From positions 1 to 6,490 of the forward strand of contig JAAYQH010000407.1 in NCBI GenBank assembly GCA_012519365.1: a stretch of DNA of 6,490 nt. The letters are read 5' to 3'. This DNA comes from Planctomycetota bacterium. GTDB taxonomy: Bacteria > Planctomycetota > Phycisphaerae > Sedimentisphaerales > Anaerohalosphaeraceae. The notes under the pieces are model-generated. The model was not told the origin of the DNA. It ran no database searches and was given only the letters and a program-made list of their open reading frames with translations. Positions 1-4,995 of this stretch are shown piece after piece. The position numbers were made by a program, and so were the translations under genes. Each line of letters starts with the position of its first letter. Within the stretch, counting starts at the first letter, position 1.

Positions 1-503
1 ATAAAAATGTTTTCGCCCCGGTATCGGTCGCCACTGAGGTTGAGCAGATTTTCCTCGCCGCAACTGACCAGCCGGTGTCCGCCGTAGCCGCGCACACGAC
101 GATTTTGCCGAGCCGCTTCCTGCGGATCGGCTTTGTAATACTCCGGAATTTCGGAGACTTCTTCATCGGCGCCGATGACGATCACGCGCGTGTTGCTGCG
201 GCTCATCAGTTCCAGAATATCCGGTCGATTTTGCAGTACATGGCCGATCAGATAGGCCGTTTCGTACAGAGCCTCATCGGCAACGTTTTCGGAACTGGTT
301 ACGGCGATGCCGTCTGCGTCCAGATATTTTTTGTAAAATGGGTCAAGGCGATAGCGTTGAACGACCGATTCCGGAGGGGCTATTACCGTTTTTTTTGGGA
401 TCTCGATTTTCTCAGGTTTGCTGTCGGTCGCCCCAAGTGGAACCTGAAACAAAGAAATCGACACCCATAATCCAAAAAAACACAGCGTTGTGCCTTTGAT
501 CAT
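1..503 (-). CDS. Secreted protein, putative metallopeptidase-like (partial, C-terminus off window)
   Basis: The gene reads leftwards from an ATG at 503 and is still open at base 1, giving 167 residues of its N-terminus. Residues 1-25 look like a signal peptide: a basic start (MIK), a hydrophobic core (LCFFGLWVSISLF) and a likely cut after LGA, so the product is probably exported. The mature part has 'DPFYKKYLDADGIAVTSSENV' (about 54-74), 'RVIVIGADEEVSEIPEY' (106-122) and 'SCGEENLLNLSGDRYRGENIF' (147-167). From memory, this string resembles a planctomycete/verrucomicrobial family of secreted hypothetical proteins in which a HEFAH-type zinc motif follows directly; that motif would lie just outside the window, so peptidase function is inferred, not seen. 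The ATG is chosen because a signal peptide follows and GGAAAGG lies 6 nt upstream; the frame stays open further upstream. It is divergent from the Nudix gene. Confidence 0.8.
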   Translation of the reverse strand, partial: MIKGTTLCFFGLWVSISLFQVPLGATDSKPEKIEIPKKTVIAPPESVVQRYRLDPFYKKYLDADGIAVTSSENVADEALYETAYLIGHVLQNRPDILELMSRSNTRVIVIGADEEVSEIPEYYKADPQEAARQNRRVRGYGGHRLVSCGEENLLNLSGDRYRGENIF

Positions 504-509
504 AGCCGC

Positions 510-516
510 CCTTTCC
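510..516 (-). promoter_or_regulatory. Ribosome binding site of the secreted-protein gene
   Basis: On the minus strand GGAAAGG lies 6 nt before the ATG at 503. It supports that start over upstream in-frame GTG/TTG codons, which would bury the signal peptide. Confidence 0.5.
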
Positions 517-563
517 GTTGAGACTGTTCGATGCGGTCGTCCGCAGTGGTACTTTGACCTCCA

Positions 564-592
564 ATTGAACTTCTGATGGACCGTCACGTCAA
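564..592 (-). promoter_or_regulatory. Candidate sigma70-type promoter, leftward
   Basis: On the minus strand TTGACG (587-592, 5/6 to the -35 consensus) is followed after exactly 17 nt by TTCAAT (564-569, 4/6 to the -10 consensus). Transcription would start near 557, leaving a leader of about 54 nt before the ATG at 503. This is a consensus match by eye. An alternative AT-rich -10-like TATAAG lies further upstream (around 632-637, minus strand) but has no good -35. Confidence 0.35.
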
Positions 593-681
593 TTACTTTT
601 CTGAAAAACTGCTCTGAATAGATCGCAACTTCTTATATTTTATTCATTTATCGAAATTCAGCCGCTGGGGTTTTCGGGCTG

Positions 682-798
682 ATGTTAAGCCATTGCGCCG
701 GTTTTTCCTCCTCGAAACGGCAAAAACTGTTTACAGATTCACCCCGGCCGGATATCTTTGAGCATATAGATGAGCATATAGACTCGATATTCGAATGA
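682..798 (+). CDS. Possible 38-residue leader peptide ORF (speculative)
   Basis: An ATG at 682 opens a 38-codon frame ending in TGA at 796-798. The stop overlaps the ATG of the Nudix gene (795-797) as ATGA, the classic arrangement for translational coupling. The deduced peptide ends in ...DIFEHIDEHIDSIFE; its EHID-EHID duplication is encoded by the in-frame 12-bp tandem repeat at 759-782. The frame is open back to 622, with no better start codon. Against it: there is no clear Shine-Dalgarno (only a G-rich stretch around 667-670 and 676-678), a candidate promoter lies inside it, and an open frame of this size can arise by chance. I recognise no family. Confidence 0.2.
   Translation: MLSHCAGFSSSKRQKLFTDSPRPDIFEHIDEHIDSIFE
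730..758 (+). promoter_or_regulatory. Candidate sigma70-type promoter, rightward
   Basis: TTTACA (730-735, 5/6 to the -35 consensus) and TATCTT (753-758, 4/6 to the -10 consensus) are separated by 17 nt. Transcription would start at about 764-766, inside the first copy of the 12-bp repeat, giving a leader of only about 30 nt for the Nudix-phosphoesterase operon. This is a consensus match by eye. Confidence 0.35.
759..782 (+). repeat. 12-bp perfect tandem repeat, two copies
   Basis: TGAGCATATAGA occurs twice with no spacer (759-770 and 771-782), ending 12 bases before the Nudix ATG. It lies where transcription of the operon would be expected to start, so it could be an operator or simply a slippage duplication. 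It is also in frame with the candidate leader ORF. Confidence 0.85.
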
Positions 799-1457
799 CC
801 TCAGAGAAATACAGGACAATGCAAGACGACAATGCACCCAGGCTGGATTGGTTTGCGATTGCCAGGGAACTCAAGACGATTTCGCAAGCGGGCAAGTTTT
901 TTGCCAAGGACGACTATGAGCGCAAGCGCCACGAGGAAATCGAGGCGATTTGTGCGCAGATCGTCGCCGCCCACACCGAAACGCTGGTCGGCGAGGTTCT
1001 GCGGATTTTGCAGCAGGACAGCGGCTACCCGACGCCGAAGGTCGATTGTCGCGGCGTGGCCTTTCGCGACGACAAAGTGCTGCTGGTGCTGGAACGCGAA
1101 GACGGCGGCTGGACGCTGCCGGGAGGGTGGTGCGATCAGGGACTGACGCCGTCTCAGAATGTCGCCCGGGAGTTTTGGGAAGAAAGCGGCTATGAGGTGC
1201 GGGTCGTGCGGCCGCTGGCGATTTTTGATCGCGACAATCAGGGCCATACGCCGCCGTATCTGTTCAGCATCTACAAACTGTTCTTTTTGTGCGAGATTAC
1301 CGGCGGGGCCCCCAAATCCAGCAACGAAACCAGCGACGTGCAATTTTTCGGGATGGATCAGATCCCGCCGTTGTCCAAAGGCAGTACGCTCGAACGGCAG
1401 CTTCACCGCTTCTATGAACAATACAAGACCGGCGATTTGACCGTCGATTTTGATTAA
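795..1457 (+). CDS. Nudix hydrolase with Nudix-N domain (CDP-choline/ADP-ribose pyrophosphatase type)
   Basis: A cytosolic enzyme predicted to split a nucleoside diphosphate linked to another group (NDP-X) into a nucleotide and a phosphorylated moiety. Residues 18-59 (LDWFAIARELKTISQAGKFF, then YERKRHEEIEAI) match the N-terminal helical dimerisation domain found before a subgroup of Nudix proteins that includes the Bacillus CDP-choline pyrophosphatase and ADP-ribose hydrolases. The catalytic domain starts at about residue 83 (VDCRGVAF). The Nudix box spans 111-133: GWCDQGLTPS, then R125-E126-F-W-E129-E130-S-G132-Y133. The REuxEE core that binds metal is intact, but the conserved Glu of GX5E is Leu117, which I believe is common in this subgroup. 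No signal peptide. The 795 start lacks a Shine-Dalgarno; Met9 at 819 is a plausible alternative, since the family usually begins close to the LDW motif. The phosphoesterase follows after 32 nt. The substrate is not established. Confidence 0.93.
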   Translation: MTSEKYRTMQDDNAPRLDWFAIARELKTISQAGKFFAKDDYERKRHEEIEAICAQIVAAHTETLVGEVLRILQQDSGYPTPKVDCRGVAFRDDKVLLVLEREDGGWTLPGGWCDQGLTPSQNVAREFWEESGYEVRVVRPLAIFDRDNQGHTPPYLFSIYKLFFLCEITGGAPKSSNETSDVQFFGMDQIPPLSKGSTLERQLHRFYEQYKTGDLTVDFD

Positions 1458-1477
1458 CGCAAAACCCGGCTTTTATC

Positions 1478-1484
1478 AGGAGGT
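1478..1484 (+). promoter_or_regulatory. Strong ribosome binding site for the phosphoesterase GTG start
   Basis: AGGAGGT lies 5 nt before GTG 1490, a near-perfect Shine-Dalgarno. It decides the GTG start of the phosphoesterase and contrasts with the Nudix gene, which has none. Confidence 0.85.
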
Positions 1485-1489
1485 TCCAA

Positions 1490-2710
1490 GTGAAGTTTCA
1501 GCACCTATTCTGCCGGCTGGCAGCAGCGGCACTGGTGAGCTGGGCGAGCATCGCAGCCGCTCAGACCGCATTGCCCGCGACAATCGGGCCGTATCTGCAA
1601 AACCCCGGCCCCGACCGTATGACAGTGTGTTTTCTGACGCGAGAGGCCGACTATGCGGCCGGATATTATCATGCGGCCGAGTCCGCTTTGAAACAGCGGA
1701 TTCAGCCTCGACCTACCGTGATTGCGGGAACGCCTTGGACTCTCTGGAAGGCCGCCTTGACAGGATTGAAAGCGGACAGCTCCTATGTCTATCAACTGAC
1801 CTACGGCCGCGGCCAAGGGACCCAACAAACCGTTCTGCTGCGATTCAACACCCTTTCCAGCCGCCTTGAAACGCCCTTTAAGGCCGCCTTCTTCAATGAC
1901 CTGCACAGCCGGACGGACACCCTTGAGGCACTGATGGCACATATCAGCCCCGAGGCGTATGACGTGTCGGTGTTGATGGGCGACTGCTGGCAGGATCCGT
2001 CAGCCGCCAACGGAGCTGAAGCGGTGTTCAGGGTACTCGACGCCTGCGTTCGCATGCTCGATGCCGGACAAAAGCCGATGCTTTACCTCCGCGGCAATCA
2101 TGAAACGCGGGGAGACTTTGCTGCGTCGATGGCTTATCTGTTCGATCTGCCGCTGCTGAATCCGACGGCCAAACTGGGCGAGCAGGCCCATCAGTTTGCC
2201 CTGACAGCCGGACCGGTGCGGCTGATTGCACTGGATACGGGCGAGGATTTCAACAAACGTGCGGCAATATTTGAGCCTATGCGCCAACGCCAGGCTGAAT
2301 GGCTCCGGCATATCCTGAGCGACCAGCAGCCGGCACCGTGGCAGATTTTGGTCTCGCATCAGCCGCTTTACAATGACAACATTTGGTATTCTGAGGCCTC
2401 GCGTGCGTTGTGGGAGCCGATTTTGGCCAAAGCCCAAATTGACATCGCCCTGGCCGCTCATGATCACAAGTGGAAGCGTCTTTTGGCCGGTCAGCGTTTC
2501 GAGGTTACCCTGAGCGAAAGCGACGCCGGGAAACATCTCGGTACTGCCGCCACCTATACACTTAACGTGCCGTGGCCAATCCTTATCGGCGGCGGCCCGG
2601 CAAGGGAGGAGGCGACGGTCATGCTGCTTACCGCCACTGCAAGCCGTCTGGATGTCCGTATACAGGACGCCAACGGCAGGACCTTGACGGAACTCACTTT
2701 GGAAAAATAG
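1490..2710 (+). CDS. Secreted metallophosphoesterase, purple-acid-phosphatase-like
   Basis: A 406-residue exported enzyme predicted to hydrolyse phosphate mono- or diesters with a two-metal centre. The signal peptide covers residues 1-24 (hydrophobic LAAAALVSWASIAAA, cut before Q25). Residues about 30-122 (IGPYLQNPGPDRMTVCFLT...) look like the fibronectin-III-like N-terminal domain of purple acid phosphatases. The calcineurin-like domain follows with its motifs in order: D137-L-H139, G164-D165, G202-N-H-E205, H290 in VSHQPLY, and H324-D-H326. The last motif is normally GHxH; here the Gly is Ala323, but both metal-binding His are present. The C-terminal 40 residues form a small beta-rich tail. 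The GTG start is set by AGGAGGT 5 nt upstream. It is probably cotranscribed with the Nudix gene, but export to the periplasm or outside separates the two activities. Substrate unknown; the 5'-nucleotidase, phosphodiesterase and alkaline/acid phosphatase types are all possible. Confidence 0.93.
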   Translation: MKFQHLFCRLAAAALVSWASIAAAQTALPATIGPYLQNPGPDRMTVCFLTREADYAAGYYHAAESALKQRIQPRPTVIAGTPWTLWKAALTGLKADSSYVYQLTYGRGQGTQQTVLLRFNTLSSRLETPFKAAFFNDLHSRTDTLEALMAHISPEAYDVSVLMGDCWQDPSAANGAEAVFRVLDACVRMLDAGQKPMLYLRGNHETRGDFAASMAYLFDLPLLNPTAKLGEQAHQFALTAGPVRLIALDTGEDFNKRAAIFEPMRQRQAEWLRHILSDQQPAPWQILVSHQPLYNDNIWYSEASRALWEPILAKAQIDIALAAHDHKWKRLLAGQRFEVTLSESDAGKHLGTAATYTLNVPWPILIGGGPAREEATVMLLTATASRLDVRIQDANGRTLTELTLEK

Positions 2711-2847
2711 CAGCTCTCTCTTTTGGCGTGTACAAAACCGCGGTCGGACTTTACGTTGTAATTGAGGATACGCGGTTACCCGGTGCCGACTCAGGGCCGG
2801 TTGTACCGAGGCAAAATATGAAACGCAAAGACCGTCCGCGCGGGCTC
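2711..2847. other. Convergent intergenic junction
   Basis: 137 bp lie between the stop of the phosphoesterase and the stop of the membrane-protein gene, which face each other. An imperfect inverted repeat (AACCGCG 2736-2742 with CGCGGTT 2771-2777, 28-nt loop) is the best structure I found. No GC-rich stem followed by a U-tract is visible in either direction, so termination is probably Rho-dependent or uses something I cannot see. Confidence 0.5.
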
Positions 2848-4482
2848 TTACAACGCCGAATCGTTTTTGACATAGGGGGGTCTTTCCGGTTCGCTGTCGT
2901 AGTCCGACTCCATCATCTCCAGCGGCCAGAAAACCACATCATCCAACCCCCAACGCGGCATATAACGGCCGCCGTCATCAATACCGTTCTCGCCGATACT
3001 GTACAGCAAAAAGCCCCTGTCGGTCAAACGATACGCAAACTCGGCATTGCAAACCGGATCTTGCAGCGTCTGCGCAGCCAGTGCCCCCCACAGCTCAGAT
3101 AGCCGCTCGGGCCAACGGTGGTGTTGCAGAAAAAATCGTTTCAGTTCGGCGCTGATAACAGTGACCCGCTCAAGGGCAATGTGTCGTTTATATTGGCCGT
3201 CCAGTGCGGCATAATAACTCATTTGCTGTCGGGCCAGCCAATCGACCGCCCCGCAGGGATTGAGCCCCAGCCGCCAGGCATATTGAATCGGCAGCACCGG
3301 TGCCGGCGTACCGTGACGGGCCAAATCAGAAAACCGGTCAAATCGCCGCTCAATCAGCCGGGCCGCTCTGTGCGGCGACGAGGGGATGCTGAACCACAAC
3401 ACCAGCGCCGTCGAGCGACCGACGATGTCCTGATGCAGACGGGCCGGAATCGGATAGCCCAGTCCCTGCCCCAGCGAAACGATGGCATGACGATGAATTC
3501 GCGTTTGGCCGTTTTCGTTAATCTCATAGAGCAAGGCGGCGACATTTTTGGCGATGAGTTTTTCATGTTCGACCACGCCGTCCCAAGCGCCGGGCCAATT
3601 CGACTCAAGCTGCCTTATGGCTGCAAGCACCATGTCCAGGTCGTTTGGGTCTTCGGCATGGTCCAAAAGATATCGCCTCAGCGACCGTGCAGCGCCCACC
3701 TCCACGGAAAAGGCCGCGGCCTGATCAAACAGCGTCTGCTGCTGGTATAAGTGCCGTGCCATTCCGACTACGGTAAGCATCTTTTGCAGGGCCTGGTCGG
3801 CTCGGCCGGCTTGAAGGTCTTGATTGGCCGAGCGGATCAGCAAATTCCGCCAGCCCTTCAGTTGGTTAAGCCGCTTGAGCTGGGTACGCACATCCAATAT
3901 ATCCGAGGCCACCGGGAATCGGCACTGATCCATCGCCGCCGCCTCGGCCAGCACCTCAAAGCCCGGTTCAAAATCGCTGAGCCACTCGGCGACCTGAGGA
4001 AACGTCTGGCTTGACCACGGCTCAGACAGCGTTTGGTCGGCGACCTCTTCGCTGAACACATGCAGGGCGAAAATCCCTTCATCATACTCATTCAAGACCC
4101 GACTGTACAAAATCGCCGCGTTGGGGGCTCCATCGATGCGGCGTTGCTGGAGCAGACGGGCAAAATCCGCATCAAACCGGTACGTTCGCCACCGCTGCTT
4201 GTCTTGCTGCGGCAAACGCACCCACACCGCCGCGGCAATGATTCCCATCGCCATTGCCGCCCAACACCAGGGCTGAGCGCGGCGGGGGGCAAAAATTCCC
4301 GCCATCGGGACCGTCGCAAAACAGACCAGAATCTTCCACGGCAGCGAAAAAAACAGTCCCGCCAAAAACAACACTGTGAACACTGCCACCGCCAGCCATC
4401 GCAGCCCCCACAACAGCCATTTCAAAGCCTCCCACGTCTTGCGTGCGATGTGTTTTGCCGTTTGCGCCTTCATTGAATCCAC
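2848..4482 (-). CDS. Uncharacterised multi-pass membrane-anchored protein, planctomycete type
   Basis: I recognise no functional domain in this 544-residue protein. The N-terminus (about 22-89) is strongly hydrophobic and can form two or three membrane segments (about 22-46, 48-65, 72-89) separated by short basic or Pro-rich turns (APRRAQP). The rest (about 90-544) is soluble, largely helical, and rich in Leu, Ala, Arg and Gln; stretches such as 'QDLQAGRADQALQKMLTVVGMARHL' (221-245) look TPR-like. The C-terminus has 'RLTDRGFLLYSIGENGIDDGG' (485-505) followed by 'DDVVFWP' (514-520), a signature I remember from planctomycete hypothetical proteins, often behind DPxxG-type strands. The start is GTG, with GGAG 4 nt upstream (4487-4490); an ATG three codons in (4473) is an alternative but lies 13 nt from that site. 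It follows the YhcH-like gene by 19 nt, so it is probably the last gene of the glyS directon. Confidence 0.88.
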   Translation of the reverse strand: MDSMKAQTAKHIARKTWEALKWLLWGLRWLAVAVFTVLFLAGLFFSLPWKILVCFATVPMAGIFAPRRAQPWCWAAMAMGIIAAAVWVRLPQQDKQRWRTYRFDADFARLLQQRRIDGAPNAAILYSRVLNEYDEGIFALHVFSEEVADQTLSEPWSSQTFPQVAEWLSDFEPGFEVLAEAAAMDQCRFPVASDILDVRTQLKRLNQLKGWRNLLIRSANQDLQAGRADQALQKMLTVVGMARHLYQQQTLFDQAAAFSVEVGAARSLRRYLLDHAEDPNDLDMVLAAIRQLESNWPGAWDGVVEHEKLIAKNVAALLYEINENGQTRIHRHAIVSLGQGLGYPIPARLHQDIVGRSTALVLWFSIPSSPHRAARLIERRFDRFSDLARHGTPAPVLPIQYAWRLGLNPCGAVDWLARQQMSYYAALDGQYKRHIALERVTVISAELKRFFLQHHRWPERLSELWGALAAQTLQDPVCNAEFAYRLTDRGFLLYSIGENGIDDGGRYMPRWGLDDVVFWPLEMMESDYDSEPERPPYVKNDSAL

Positions 4483-4501
4483 GATGCTCCGATTGCGATC
4501 G

Positions 4502-4960
4502 TCATTCCATCCGAATCTTGACGACGATTTTCTTTACCGCGGCGGCAGCCTCGATTGCCAAGGCTGGCATATGCGGCTGGCCAGGCCAAAATACAGCAAA
4601 CACACCGGGCGTTATTATCAGACGGCTATACTTCGGCGGCCGCTGATAAAACGCGATATCCTTACTGCTGTTATAAGGCTCGGTCTCAATCAGCCCCAGC
4701 GGCGCGGTATAACCGATGCATTCGGCCCCGACCAGAACCGCCTGTATGTCCAGATACCGCCGATGCACTTCAAATCGCCCCTCGGCGACAGGTTTGGTGC
4801 GGTATTCTTCAATCACGTAAAACAGCTCATCGCCCCGCACGCTGTACCGCCCCGGTCCGGCCGTTGTAACCTGCTCATCGGCCAGCAGCGCCAATCCTTC
4901 TGCAAGGGATTGTCCCACCCTGTGGTACCTGGCCGCATTGTCTATCTGATCCAGTATCAT
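4502..4960 (-). CDS. YhcH/YjgK/YiaL family protein (DUF386, cupin-like; EbgC/NanQ relatives)
   Basis: A 152-residue protein, the usual length for the family, with a single double-stranded beta-helix domain. Diagnostic stretches are 'FEVHRRYLDIQAVLVG' (63-78), with E64, H66 and D71 as likely metal or substrate ligands, 'SSKDIAFYQRPP' (98-109), 'FWPGQPHMP' (124-132) with H130, and the final 'VKKIVVKI' (142-149). Characterised relatives include EbgC, the beta subunit of evolved beta-galactosidase, and E. coli NanQ (YhcH), reported as a sialic-acid anomerase; others sit in sugar-acid operons. A role in sugar anomer or lactone handling in the cytoplasm is therefore plausible, but the substrate is unknown. 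Here the neighbours are glyS (35 nt upstream) and a membrane protein (19 nt downstream), with no sugar gene in view. The Shine-Dalgarno is weak (GGAAAG about 12 nt away). Confidence 0.93.
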   Translation of the reverse strand: MILDQIDNAARYHRVGQSLAEGLALLADEQVTTAGPGRYSVRGDELFYVIEEYRTKPVAEGRFEVHRRYLDIQAVLVGAECIGYTAPLGLIETEPYNSSKDIAFYQRPPKYSRLIITPGVFAVFWPGQPHMPALAIEAAAAVKKIVVKIRME

Positions 4961-4995
4961 CGAAGCGGTGTGCTTTCCAAAATCGCCGGCTCTGC

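Larger units (their letters stand above)
504..794. other. Divergent intergenic region
   Basis: This 291-bp gap separates two divergent genes and probably carries the control sequences of both. It holds an AT-rich stretch (about 630-657), candidate promoters in each direction, a 12-bp perfect tandem repeat (759-782), a small inverted repeat (TCAGCC/GGCTGA, 658-663 and 677-682) and a possible short leader ORF (682-798). I see no tRNA, no recognisable riboswitch and no intrinsic terminator. Confidence 0.6.

Noticed and set aside
75..470. 131-codon plus-strand open frame at the left edge
   Set aside because: The minus strand here encodes a signal peptide and conserved-looking blocks with a ribosome site; the plus frame is its shadow.
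658..682. Inverted repeat TCAGCC/GGCTGA with a 13-nt loop as a terminator or operator
   Set aside because: The stem is only 6 bp, there is no U-tract, and no gene is transcribed into it from the left.
697..721. Bulged hairpin GCCGGTTT/AAACGGC
   Set aside because: Weak 7-bp stem with a bulge and no T-run on the relevant side; not distinguishable from chance.
682..798. Leader ORF as the remnant of an M20-type peptidase, from a loose likeness of 'FEHIDEHIDSIFE' to N-termini of that family
   Set aside because: The match is too short, low in complexity and repeat-derived to support homology.
801..1421. 206-codon open frame on the minus strand opposite the Nudix gene
   Set aside because: It mirrors a clear Nudix gene, has no recognisable domain, and its composition is what antisense reading of a GC-rich gene gives.
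2736..2777. AACCGCG/CGCGGTT inverted repeat as a bidirectional terminator
   Set aside because: The loop is 28 nt and neither side is followed by a U-tract.
3118..3750. 210-codon plus-strand open frame opposite the membrane-protein gene, with neighbours at 2572-3102 and 4376-5035
   Set aside because: No ribosome sites, no family resemblance, and they lie antisense to, or out of frame across the ends of, well-supported genes.
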